Part shown: positions 8,801 to 17,064 of the stretch, one piece after another
Numbering within the stretch: position 1 is the stretch's first letter
Layout: each line of letters begins with the position of its first letter
Assembly (NCBI RefSeq): GCF_900100495.1
Contig: NZ_FNCT01000005.1
Location: 1-64,000, forward strand
Reading direction: 5' to 3'
Length of the DNA stretch: 64,000 nucleotides
DNA from: Pseudomonas benzenivorans
GTDB taxonomy: Bacteria; Pseudomonadota; Gammaproteobacteria; Pseudomonadales; Pseudomonadaceae
Translations under genes and position numbers: made by a program
The notes under the pieces: model-generated
Told to the model about the DNA's origin: nothing
Database searches by the model: none
What the model saw: only the letters and a program-made list of their open reading frames with translations

Positions 8801-9868
8801 ATGCGTACGCCCCGTCTGTTCTCCGTACTCGCTGCCGGCCTCGCCGCCGTCATCGGCTGCAACGCCAATGCCGCCCAGAAAGACAGCTTCAGCGTCTGCT
8901 GGACCATCTACGCCGGCTGGATGCCCTGGGAATACGGTGCCGCCCAAGGCATCGTCGACAAGTGGGCGAAGAAGTACGCCATCGACATCGATGTGGTGCA
9001 GCTCAACGACTATGTCGAGTCGATCAACCAGTACAGCGCCGGCCAGTTCGACGGCTGCACCATGACCAACATGGACGCCCTGACCATCCCGGCCGCCGGC
9101 GGCGTCGACTCCACCGCGCTGATCATCGGCGACTTCTCCAACGGCAACGACGGCATCGTCATCAAGGGCGAGAAGCAGACCCTCGGCGACCTCAAGGGCC
9201 AGCCGGTCAACCTGGTCGAGCTGTCGGTTTCGCACTACCTGCTGGCCCGCGGCCTGGAAAAGGCCGGCCTGAGCGAGAAGGACCTGACGGTGGTGAATAC
9301 CTCGGATGCCGACCTGGTCGCCGCCTTCGCCACCGACGAAGTCAAGGCCGTGACCACCTGGAACCCGCTGCTCGCCGAAGTCGCCGCCACCCCGGGGGTG
9401 ACCAAGGTGTTCGATTCCAGCCAGATCCCCGGCGAGATCATCGACCTGATGGTGGTCAACAGCGCCACCCTCGCGGACAACCCGGCCCTGGGCAAGGCCC
9501 TGACCGGCGCCTGGTACGAGATCATGGCGACCATGAGCGCCGACTCGGCGGCAGGCAAGGCCGCCCGCGAGCACATGGCCAAGGCCTCCGGCACCGACCT
9601 GGCCGGCTACGAGGCGCAGCTGGCGGCGACCAAGATGTTCTACAGCGCCAAGGACGCGGTGGCCTTTGCCAACAGCCCGAAACTGCCGGCGACCATGAGC
9701 AAGGTGGCGAGCTTCTCCTTCAGCCACGGCCTGCTCGGCGAAGGCGCACAGAGCAGCGAGGCGATCGGCATGAGCTTCGCCAGAGAGGTGGTCACCGGCG
9801 ACCAGGGCAACCTCAAGCTGCGCTTCGACCCGAGCTATATGCAGATGGCGGCCGACGGCAAACTCTGA
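8801..9868 (+). CDS. ABC transporter substrate-binding protein (guanidine/urea-carboxylase-linked)
   Basis: The ATG at 8801 follows GGAGG by 6 bases. The 355-aa protein has a signal peptide ending near ANAA (residue 24) and an NMT1/SsuA-like periplasmic binding fold. The family is usually labelled 'urea carboxylase-related ABC transporter, periplasmic protein'. It is the first gene after the guanidine riboswitch and precedes its permease and ATPase, so it is the likely guanidinium or guanidine-derivative binder. Substrate identity is inference from context. A palindromic repeat separates it from the permease gene. Confidence 0.85.
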   Translation: MRTPRLFSVLAAGLAAVIGCNANAAQKDSFSVCWTIYAGWMPWEYGAAQGIVDKWAKKYAIDIDVVQLNDYVESINQYSAGQFDGCTMTNMDALTIPAAGGVDSTALIIGDFSNGNDGIVIKGEKQTLGDLKGQPVNLVELSVSHYLLARGLEKAGLSEKDLTVVNTSDADLVAAFATDEVKAVTTWNPLLAEVAATPGVTKVFDSSQIPGEIIDLMVVNSATLADNPALGKALTGAWYEIMATMSADSAAGKAAREHMAKASGTDLAGYEAQLAATKMFYSAKDAVAFANSPKLPATMSKVASFSFSHGLLGEGAQSSEAIGMSFAREVVTGDQGNLKLRFDPSYMQMAADGKL

Positions 9869-9872
9869 CGCC

Positions 9873-9936
9873 GTAGGGTGCGCTACGCGCACCAACCAGC
9901 CTCGCGCGTGCCGATGGTGCGCGCAGCGCACCCTAC
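9873..9936. repeat. GTAGGGTGCGC palindromic repeat
   Basis: The element begins GTAGGGTGCGC four bases after the stop of the binding-protein gene and ends GCGCACCCTAC, with an internal inverted copy. It belongs to the same class as 4247-4319 and 16999-17052. In the mRNA it would form a stable hairpin, which may protect the highly expressed upstream message or lower expression of the downstream genes. Confidence 0.75.
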
Positions 9937-9972
9937 GCAACCAGCAGCTCTCGCTCCCCATGAGATAGCCCA

Positions 9973-10788
9973 ATGCGCCTGATCAACCGACACCCGGATC
10001 GCGGCGGTCGCCTGCTGCTGATCCTGTTGCCCTTCGCCCTGCTGCTGTTCGCCTACTTCATCGGCTCGGCGCAGCGCCTGGCGGACAACCCCAACGACAA
10101 GCTGCTGCCCAGCGCCACGCAGATGGTCGCGGCCGTGGACCGGCTGGCCTTCAGCGAGGACAAGCGCAGCGGCAAGTACCTGTTCTGGCAGGACAGCGCC
10201 TCCAGCCTCAAGCGCCTGGGCCTGGGCCTCGGCATCGCCGCGCTGGCCGGCCTGGGCCTGGGCATCGCCGCCGGCAGCCTGCCGCTGCTGGGTGCGCCGT
10301 TGTCGCCGCTGCTCACCGTGCTGTCGATGGTGCCGCCGCTGGCGATCCTGCCGATCCTGTTCATCGTCTTCGGCCTCGGCGAGCTGGCCAAGGTGATGCT
10401 GATCGTCATCGGCATCACCCCGGTGCTGGCCCGCGACCTGGAGCAGCGCGCCCGCGAGATCCCGCCGGAGCTGCTGATCAAGGCGCAGACCCTCGGCGCC
10501 AACACCTGGACCCTGATCCTGCGGGTGGTGCTGCCGCACCTGCTGCCGCGCCTGCTGATCGCCCTGCGCCTGGTGCTCGGCTCGGCCTGGTTGTTCCTCA
10601 TCGCCGCCGAGGCCATCGCCAGTACCGACGGCCTGGGTTACCGGATCTTCCTGGTGCGCCGCTATATGGCGATGGACGTGATCCTGCCCTACGTGGCGTG
10701 GATCACCCTACTCGCCTGGCTGATGGACCTGGGCCTGCGCCAGCTCGCCCACCGAGCCTTCCCCTGGTACGAAGGAGCGAAAGCGTGA
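9973..10788 (+). CDS. ABC transporter permease
   Basis: This 271-aa polytopic membrane protein has about six hydrophobic segments, and its second half carries the binding-protein-dependent transport (EAA-loop) region around LLIKAQTLGANTW. It is of the SsuC/TauC type that accompanies urea-carboxylase operons. Its stop TGA overlaps the GTG start of the ATPase gene (GTGA), which indicates translational coupling. It forms the membrane channel of the importer encoded with the genes on either side. Confidence 0.88.
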   Translation: MRLINRHPDRGGRLLLILLPFALLLFAYFIGSAQRLADNPNDKLLPSATQMVAAVDRLAFSEDKRSGKYLFWQDSASSLKRLGLGLGIAALAGLGLGIAAGSLPLLGAPLSPLLTVLSMVPPLAILPILFIVFGLGELAKVMLIVIGITPVLARDLEQRAREIPPELLIKAQTLGANTWTLILRVVLPHLLPRLLIALRLVLGSAWLFLIAAEAIASTDGLGYRIFLVRRYMAMDVILPYVAWITLLAWLMDLGLRQLAHRAFPWYEGAKA

Positions 10789-11579
10789 GCGCCTTCATCG
10801 AAGTGAAAAACGTCTGGCAGGAGTACGGCGATCAGGTCGTGCTGGAAAGACTCAACCTGGCGATCGCCGAAGGCGAATTCTGCACCCTGGTCGGCGCCTC
10901 CGGCTGCGGCAAGTCGACCTTCCTGCGCCTGCTGCTCGGCCAGGAGCGTGCCAGCCGTGGCGCGATATTGCTGGCCGGCGAACCGCTGGCGGCCGAGCCG
11001 GATGCCAGCCGCGGGGTGGTGTTCCAGCGCTACTCGGTGTTCCCGCACTTGTCGGTGCTGGACAACGTCGCCCTCGGCCTGGAGCTGCCGCGCGCGCCGC
11101 TGCTCGGCCGGCTGTTCGGCGCCGCCAAGCGCGAGGCGCGCGAGCAGGCGGCGCAGATGCTGGCCAAGGTCGGCCTGGGTCACGCCCTGGACAAGTACCC
11201 GAGCGCGCTGTCCGGCGGTATGCAGCAACGCCTGGCCATCGCCCAGGCGCTGATCATGAGGCCGCGCGTGCTGCTGCTCGACGAGCCGTTCGGCGCCCTC
11301 GACCCGGGCATCCGCAAGGACATGCACGCGCTGCTGCTGGAGCTGTGGCGCGAGACCCGGCTGACCGTATTTATGGTCACTCACGATCTGAGTGAGGGCT
11401 TCAGCCTCGGCACCCGCCTGCTGGTGTTCGACAAGACCCGCATCGACCCGCACGCACCGAACGTCTTCGGCGCGCGCATCACCTACGACATCCCCCTGAA
11501 CAGCGACCGCCGCGCCGCCCGCGCCGCGGTCCAGGCGCTGCCGGCGCACGTCACCGGCACCCCGCAACCGGCCCTGTAA
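10785..11579 (+). CDS. ABC transporter ATP-binding protein
   Basis: The GTG at 10785 is chosen because it overlaps the permease stop, has GAAGGAG upstream, and starts at the natural beginning of the domain (SAFIEVKNVWQEYG). The 264-aa protein shows Walker A (GASGCGKST), the ABC signature (LSGGMQQR), Walker B (VLLLDEP) and the switch histidine in MVTHDLSEG. It powers import through the adjacent permease. It belongs to the nitrate/sulfonate/taurine ATPase group and here is part of the riboswitch-controlled guanidine operon. Confidence 0.9.
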   Translation: MSAFIEVKNVWQEYGDQVVLERLNLAIAEGEFCTLVGASGCGKSTFLRLLLGQERASRGAILLAGEPLAAEPDASRGVVFQRYSVFPHLSVLDNVALGLELPRAPLLGRLFGAAKREAREQAAQMLAKVGLGHALDKYPSALSGGMQQRLAIAQALIMRPRVLLLDEPFGALDPGIRKDMHALLLELWRETRLTVFMVTHDLSEGFSLGTRLLVFDKTRIDPHAPNVFGARITYDIPLNSDRRAARAAVQALPAHVTGTPQPAL

Positions 11580-11589
11580 GGAGCATCCC

Positions 11590-12318
11590 ATGACTGCCGC
11601 GTTAACCCTGCGCCCGACCCTCTTTGCTGAAACCGTCCCCGGCGGCGGCCACAGCTCCTTCGTCCTCAAGCGCGGCCAATTGCTGCGCCTGACCGACCTG
11701 GAAGGCGGCGCCAACCTCAGCCTGTTGCTGCTCAATGCCGTGGAAAAAAGCGAGCGGCTGAACCTGCCGGACACCCTCAAGTGCCAGCACACCGCCAAAC
11801 TGACCGCCGGCCACTGCCTGTACTCGGACATGGGCCGGGTGCTGGCGGCGATCACCGCCGACACCTGCGGCTGGCACGACAGCTTCGGCGGCGTGCTCAA
11901 CGCCGAAGAGGTGGCCGAGAAGTACGGCGTCGGCCGCTACCAGGAGCTGCGCAACGGCTTCTTCCGCAACGGCGTGGACAACCTGCTGGTGGAGCTGGGC
12001 AAGTGGAACCTCGGCCTGGCCGACCTGCTGATGTGCCTGAACCTGTTCAGCAAGGTCACGGTGGACGAAGGCGGCGCCTTCCACTTCCAGCCCGGCAACT
12101 CCCAGGCCGGCGACTATGTCGAGCTGTATGCGCCGATGGACTGCCTGGTGCTGCTCAGCGCCCTGCAGCACCCGCTGGACCCCAACCCCGCCTATGCGCC
12201 CAAGCCGGTGCGGCTGTCCTGGCACCGGGTCGACAGCGACGGCATCAGCGTGCTCTGTCGCACCTCGCGTCCGGAAAACGGCCGCGGCTTCCACAACACC
12301 GAACGTCTGTATATCTAG
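11590..12318 (+). CDS. Urea-amidolyase-associated protein 1 / carboxyguanidine deiminase subunit
   Basis: The 242-aa protein belongs to the DUF1989 (UAAP1/UAAP2) family, with the recurrent CGWHDSFGG and LNLFSKV motifs. AAGGAGC lies just before the ATG. Published work on riboswitch-linked operons showed that two such proteins form a heteromeric carboxyguanidine deiminase (CgdAB), which turns carboxyguanidine into allophanate and ammonia. I infer that role here from family and context, and do not assign which subunit letter applies. The next gene is its homologue. Confidence 0.85.
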   Translation: MTAALTLRPTLFAETVPGGGHSSFVLKRGQLLRLTDLEGGANLSLLLLNAVEKSERLNLPDTLKCQHTAKLTAGHCLYSDMGRVLAAITADTCGWHDSFGGVLNAEEVAEKYGVGRYQELRNGFFRNGVDNLLVELGKWNLGLADLLMCLNLFSKVTVDEGGAFHFQPGNSQAGDYVELYAPMDCLVLLSALQHPLDPNPAYAPKPVRLSWHRVDSDGISVLCRTSRPENGRGFHNTERLYI

Positions 12319-12329
12319 GGGCAGCCAAC

Positions 12330-12965
12330 ATGACTCTCGTTCATAGCGACAAGCATCCCGAAGCCGCCGTGTACCGCGCCACCATCGCCGCCGGCGAGCC
12401 GTTCCTCTGCGAGGTGAAGGCCGGGCAGACCCTGCGCCTGCTCGACCTGGAAGGCAACCAGGCGGTCGACACCCTGTTCTACAGCGCACGCAACCCGCGC
12501 GAGCGCTACGACGTGCAGCGCACCCTGCGCAAGCAGAACCGCGTCTACCTGACCACCGGCTCGGTGCTCTATTCCAACCTGGGCAACCCGCTGCTGAGCA
12601 TCGTCGCCGACACCTGCGGCCGCCACGACACTCTCGGCGGCGCCTGCGCCCAGGAAAGCAACACGGTCAGATACGCCCTGGACAAGCGCTACATGCACAG
12701 CTGCCGCGACAATTTCCTGCGCGCCAGCCTGCACGACGGCCGCCTGGAGAAGCGCGACATCGGCGCCAATATCAACTTCTTTATGAACGTTCCAGTTACG
12801 CCTGAGGGCGGCCTGACCTTCGAGGACGGCATCTCCGCCGCCGGCAAGTACGTCGAGCTGCTCGCGCACAGGGACGTGATAGTGCTGATCTCCAACTGCC
12901 CGCAACTGAACAACCCGTGCAACGGCTACAACCCGACCCCGGCCGAGGTGCTGGTATGGGACTGA
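12330..12965 (+). CDS. Urea-amidolyase-associated protein 2 / carboxyguanidine deiminase subunit
   Basis: The ATG at 12330 gives a 211-aa DUF1989 protein that shares [17 protein letters not shown] and FFMNVPV with its family and is clearly paralogous to the preceding gene. It starts 11 bp after that gene's stop, so the two are probably translated together as subunits of one complex. The predicted role is conversion of carboxyguanidine made by the carboxylase into allophanate for the amidohydrolase at the operon's end. Older annotation links it only vaguely to urea degradation. Confidence 0.85.
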   Translation: MTLVHSDKHPEAAVYRATIAAGEPFLCEVKAGQTLRLLDLEGNQAVDTLFYSARNPRERYDVQRTLRKQNRVYLTTGSVLYSNLGNPLLSIVADTCGRHDTLGGACAQESNTVRYALDKRYMHSCRDNFLRASLHDGRLEKRDIGANINFFMNVPVTPEGGLTFEDGISAAGKYVELLAHRDVIVLISNCPQLNNPCNGYNPTPAEVLVWD

Positions 12966-12980
12966 AGCGGCTTTGCTCCC

Positions 12981-13215
12981 GTAGCCCGGATGCAATCCGG
13001 GAGCCCAGCGGCGCCAATCCCCGGATTGCATCCGGGCTACGCCGCTGGCTGTTCTGGCTGTGCCACAGCCGCGCCGGACAGTGCCTGGAGCACAACAACC
13101 GACCGTAGGATGGGTTGAGCCTGCGCTACCCATCGCCGGCCCCACACGCATTGATGGGTATCGCTTCGCTCAACCCATCCTACGCGGCTGTAGGAGCCAG
13201 CTTGCTGGCTCCTAC
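12981..13215. repeat. Cluster of three palindromic repeats
   Basis: The 330-bp gap before the carboxylase gene contains no gene but three different palindromes. These are GTAGCCCGGATGCAATCCGG with its inverse (12981-13040), GTAGGATGGGTTGAGC paired with GCTCAACCCATCCTAC (13105-13183), and a short GTAGGAGCCAGC/GCTGGCTCCTAC hairpin (13190-13215). All begin with GTAG and end with CTAC, the mark of Pseudomonas REP-type elements moved by RAYT-like transposases. Confidence 0.75.
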
Positions 13216-13298
13216 CAAAAGCAGAATTTCCAACCCCGGACGACCGGGGTGCAGACGACTACCGGCGGGACGGCCCGCCATCTTCGAGGACTCCTCGA

Positions 13299-16200
13299 AT
13301 GTTCGACAAACTGCTGATCGCCAACCGCGGAGCCATCGCCTGCCGCATCCTGCGTACCCTGCGCGCGCTCGATGTGCAGGGCGTGGCGGTGTACGCCGAA
13401 GCCGACGCCGCCAGCCTGCATATCCAGCAGGCCGACGAGGCCCATAGCCTCGGCGAAGGCCCGGCAGCGCAGACCTACCTGGTGGTGGAGAAGATCCTCG
13501 CCGTCGCCAAGCAGAGCGGCGCCCAGGCCATCCACCCCGGCTATGGTTTCCTCTCCGAGAACGCGGCCTTCGCCGAAGCCTGCGCGGCCGCCGGCATCGC
13601 CTTCGTCGGCCCGACGCCGGAGCAGCTACGGCTGTTCGGCCTCAAGCACCGCGCCCGCGCCCTGGCCAGGCAGCACGGCGTGCCGATGCTGGAAGGCAGC
13701 GAGCTGCTGGACAGCCTCGACGCCGCACTGGTCGCCGCCGGGCGGGTCGGTTACCCGGTGATGCTGAAAAGCACCGCCGGCGGCGGCGGCATCGGCATGC
13801 GCGTGTGCCACAGCGCGGCGGAACTCTGCGAAGCCTTCGACACGGTCAGGCGCCTGGGGCAGAACAACTTCAGCGACGCCGGCGTATTTATCGAGAAGTA
13901 CATCCAGCGCGCCCGCCACCTGGAAGTGCAGGTATTCGGCGACGGCCAGGGCGAGGTACTGGCCCTCGGCGTGCGCGACTGCTCGGTGCAGCGGCGCAAC
14001 CAGAAGGTGCTGGAGGAAACCCCGGCGCCGAACCTGCCGGCCGGCATGAGCGATGCGCTCTGCGCGGCGGCGCTCCAGCTGGCCAAGGCGGTCAACTACC
14101 GCAGCGCCGGCACCGTCGAATTCGTCTACGACAGCGAGGCCGCGCGCTTCTACTTCCTCGAAGTTAACACCCGCCTGCAGGTCGAGCACGGCGTCACCGA
14201 ACAGGTGTGGGGCGTCGACCTGGTGCGCTGGATGATCGAACTGGCGGCCGGCGACCTGCCGCCACTGGCTGAACTGGCGAAGAACCTGAAACCCAGCGGC
14301 CATGCGATCCAGGCGCGGTTGTATGCCGAGGATCCGGGCCGCGACTTCCAGCCCAGCCCCGGGTTGCTCACCGCCGTGCAGCTCCCGCCCGCCGACGGCC
14401 AGAACCTGCGCATCGACACCTGGGTCGAGGCCGGTTGCGAGATCCCGCCGTACTTCGACCCGATGATCGCCAAGCTCATCGCCTGGGCGCCGAGCCGCGA
14501 CGCTGCCAGCGCCGCGCTCGACCGGGCGCTGGCCGAGACCATCCTCTATGGGGTGGAGAGCAACCGCGACTACCTGCGGCAGATCCTGGTCGATGCGCCC
14601 TTCGCCAGCGGCGCGCCCTGGACCCGCTGCCTGGAGGGGCTGAGTTACCGAGCCGCTACCTTCGAGGTGCTCAGCGCCGGTACCCAGACCACGGTGCAGG
14701 ACTTCCCCGGCCGCCTCGGCTACTGGGCGGTCGGCGTGCCGCCGTCGGGGCCGATGGACGACCGCGCGCTGCGCCTGGGCAACCGCCTGCTCGGCAATGA
14801 AGAAGGCGCCGCCGCCCTGGAAATCACCATGAGCGGCCCGAGCCTGCGCTTCAACACCGACGCAGTGGTGGTGGTCACCGGCGCGCCAATCCCGCTGAGC
14901 GTCGATGGCATCGAGCAGCCGCTGAACAGCGCGCTGCTGGTCAAGGCCGGCAGCAGCCTCAGCCTCGGCACCATCAGCGGGGCCGGTGCACGCAGCTACC
15001 TGTGCCTGCGCGGCGGCATCCAGGTTCCGGATTATCTGGGCAGCAAGAGCACCTTCACCCTCGGCCAGTTCGGCGGCCACGGCGGCCGCGCCCTGCGCGC
15101 CGGCGACGTGCTGCACCTGCTGCCGCTCGCCGATACGCATGCCGACGCACAATTGCCCGCCGAACTCTGCAGCGAGCTGCCGGCAATCCGCGAGATCCGG
15201 GTGATCTATGGCCCGCACGGCGCACCCGAGTACTTCACACCGGCCTATATCGACACCTTCTTCGCCACTGCCTGGGAGGTGCACTTCAACTCCAGCCGCA
15301 CCGGCGTGCGCCTGATCGGGCCCAAACCGGAATGGGTGCGCGACAGCGGCGGAGAAGCCGGGCTGCACCCCTCGAATATCCACGACAACCCCTATGCGAT
15401 TGGGGCCGTGGACTTTACCGGCGACATGCCGGTGATCCTCGGCCCGGACGGCCCGAGCCTGGGCGGCTTCGTCTGCCCGGTGACGGTGATCGAGGCGGAC
15501 CTGTGGCAGCTCGGCCAGCTCAAGGCGGGGGACAAGGTCAGGTTCGTACCGGTGGCTATCGCCGCGGCGCGGGAGATGGCTAAAGCCCGACGCGAAGAAT
15601 GCGCGCTTGTCTCCCCTCTCCCTCCGGGAGAGGGGCCGGGGGTGAGGGCTGTTTCAACCTGCGTAGAAAGCCCCTCACCCCAGCCCTCTCCCGGAGGGAG
15701 AGGGGGCGTTTACGCGCAGGCCGAGGAATATGTCTTCACCTCCCCCATCGTCCTGGATATCGGCGAGGCCGACACCCGCCTGGTCGCGCGCCTGTCCGGC
15801 GACACCCACCTGCTGCTGGAGATCGGCGCGCCGGAACTGGACCTGGTGCTGCGCTTTCGCGGCCATGCGCTGATGCAGGCGCTGGAGGCGAAGAACCTGG
15901 ATGGGGTGATCGACCTGACCCCCGGCATCCGCTCGCTGCAGCTGCACTACCAGCCGGAGACCCTGGCGCTCAATGACCTGCTCGGCATAGTCGCCGGCGA
16001 GTGGGACGCGGTGTGCGCCGCCCGCGACCTCAGGGTGCCCTCGCGCATCGTCCATCTGCCGCTGTCCTGGGACGACCCGGCCTGCCAGTTGGCCATCGAC
16101 AAGTACATGACCACGGTGCGCAAGGACGCGCCCTGGTGCCCGAGCAACCTGGAATTTATCCGCCGGATAAATGATCTGGAAAACCTCGACGAGGTGTACC

Positions 16201-16988
16201 GCACGGTGTTCGACGCCAGCTATTTGGTGATGGGCCTGGGCGATGTCTACCTCGGCGCGCCGGTGGCCACGCCGCTGGACCCGCGCCATCGCCTGGTCAC
16301 CACCAAGTACAACCCCGCGCGCACCTGGACCGCGGAGAACTCGGTGGGCATCGGCGGCGCCTATCTGTGCGTGTATGGCATGGAAGGTCCCGGCGGCTAC
16401 CAGTTCGTCGGTCGCACCCTGCAGATGTGGAACCGCTACCGCGAGGTCGAAGCCTTCGCCGGCAAGCCCTGGCTGCTGCGCTTCTTCGACCAGATCCGCT
16501 TCTACCCGGTGTCGGCCGAGGAACTGCAGCGCATCCGCCGCGACTTCCCCCTCGGCCGCTACCCGCTGCGCATCGAACCCAGCGAGCTGCACCTGGCCGA
16601 CTACCAGGCCTTCCTCAATGAGGAAGCCGAGGGCATCGCCGCCTTCCGCCGGCAGCAGCGCGCCGCCTTCGATGGCGAGCGCCAGCGCTGGATCGCATCC
16701 GGCCAGGCGCATTACGACAGCGAGGAAGTCGCCGCCGACCTCGGCGAGGACGGGCCGCTCGGCCATGGCCAGCACGGCATCGACAGCCATATCGCCGGCA
16801 ACCTCTGGCAGGTGCAGGTGGCAGTCGGCGCCACGGTGAAAGCCGGCGAGGTGCTGGTAATCCTCGAGTCGATGAAGATGGAAATCCCCCTGACCGCACC
16901 GCGCGACGGCGTGGTGCGCGAGGTGCGCGTGCAGCCCGGCTCGCCGGTGCGCGCCGGCCAGTGCGTGGTGGTCCTGGAAGAAGTCTGA
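13299..16988 (+). CDS. Biotin-dependent urea/guanidine carboxylase
   Basis: The 1229-aa multidomain enzyme contains an N-terminal biotin carboxylase (residues 1 to about 450, with the Gly-rich ATP loop STAGGGGIGM and the HPGYGFLSEN motif), AHS1/AHS2 (KipA/KipI-like) carboxyltransferase domains, and a C-terminal biotinyl domain with LESMKMEI (biotin Lys1193). The ATG at 13299 follows AGGACTCCTCGA. Urea carboxylase would make allophanate. Enzymes encoded behind guanidine-I riboswitches prefer guanidine and give carboxyguanidine, so guanidine carboxylase is the more likely activity. The two activities differ at active-site positions that I cannot place with certainty. An unusual 33-codon palindromic repeat sits in frame at residues ~771-803. 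Confidence 0.88.
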   Translation: MFDKLLIANRGAIACRILRTLRALDVQGVAVYAEADAASLHIQQADEAHSLGEGPAAQTYLVVEKILAVAKQSGAQAIHPGYGFLSENAAFAEACAAAGIAFVGPTPEQLRLFGLKHRARALARQHGVPMLEGSELLDSLDAALVAAGRVGYPVMLKSTAGGGGIGMRVCHSAAELCEAFDTVRRLGQNNFSDAGVFIEKYIQRARHLEVQVFGDGQGEVLALGVRDCSVQRRNQKVLEETPAPNLPAGMSDALCAAALQLAKAVNYRSAGTVEFVYDSEAARFYFLEVNTRLQVEHGVTEQVWGVDLVRWMIELAAGDLPPLAELAKNLKPSGHAIQARLYAEDPGRDFQPSPGLLTAVQLPPADGQNLRIDTWVEAGCEIPPYFDPMIAKLIAWAPSRDAASAALDRALAETILYGVESNRDYLRQILVDAPFASGAPWTRCLEGLSYRAATFEVLSAGTQTTVQDFPGRLGYWAVGVPPSGPMDDRALRLGNRLLGNEEGAAALEITMSGPSLRFNTDAVVVVTGAPIPLSVDGIEQPLNSALLVKAGSSLSLGTISGAGARSYLCLRGGIQVPDYLGSKSTFTLGQFGGHGGRALRAGDVLHLLPLADTHADAQLPAELCSELPAIREIRVIYGPHGAPEYFTPAYIDTFFATAWEVHFNSSRTGVRLIGPKPEWVRDSGGEAGLHPSNIHDNPYAIGAVDFTGDMPVILGPDGPSLGGFVCPVTVIEADLWQLGQLKAGDKVRFVPVAIAAAREMAKARREECALVSPLPPGEGPGVRAVSTCVESPSPQPSPGGRGGVYAQAEEYVFTSPIVLDIGEADTRLVARLSGDTHLLLEIGAPELDLVLRFRGHALMQALEAKNLDGVIDLTPGIRSLQLHYQPETLALNDLLGIVAGEWDAVCAARDLRVPSRIVHLPLSWDDPACQLAIDKYMTTVRKDAPWCPSNLEFIRRINDLENLDEVYRTVFDASYLVMGLGDVYLGAPVATPLDPRHRLVTTKYNPARTWTAENSVGIGGAYLCVYGMEGPGGYQFVGRTLQMWNRYREVEAFAGKPWLLRFFDQIRFYPVSAEELQRIRRDFPLGRYPLRIEPSELHLADYQAFLNEEAEGIAAFRRQQRAAFDGERQRWIASGQAHYDSEEVAADLGEDGPLGHGQHGIDSHIAGNLWQVQVAVGATVKAGEVLVILESMKMEIPLTAPRDGVVREVRVQPGSPVRAGQCVVVLEEV
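15609..15707. repeat. Palindromic repeat inserted in frame in the carboxylase gene
   Basis: A large imperfect inverted repeat lies inside the coding sequence. CTCTCCCTCCGGGAGAGG on one side is mirrored by CCTCTCCCGGAGGGAGAG on the other, with GGGGGTGAGGGC and GCCCCTCACCCC inside. Its length is about 99 bp, a multiple of three, and the frame stays open. It encodes a Pro/Gly/Ser-rich stretch (SPLPPGEGPGVRA, then SPSPQPSPGGRGG) unlike the surrounding domain. It probably falls in a surface linker, which would explain why it is tolerated. Confidence 0.8.
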
Positions 16989-16998
16989 AGCGAAAACC

Positions 16999-17052
16999 GT
17001 AGGGTGCGCTGTGCGCACCATCGAACATCGCGGTGCGCACAGCGCACCCTAC
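16999..17052. repeat. GTAGGGTGCGC palindromic repeat
   Basis: This inverted repeat (GTAGGGTGCGCTGTGCGCAC and its mirror GTGCGCACAGCGCACCCTAC) fills the gap between the carboxylase stop and the allophanate hydrolase start, ending about 12 bases before the latter's ATG. A hairpin this close could affect initiation of the hydrolase. Confidence 0.8.
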
Positions 17053-17064
17053 GAGGGAATTGCT

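Noticed and set aside
13626..15383. 585-codon minus-strand frame inside the carboxylase gene
   Set aside because: It is the complement of a strongly conserved biotin carboxylase and has no recognisable motif.
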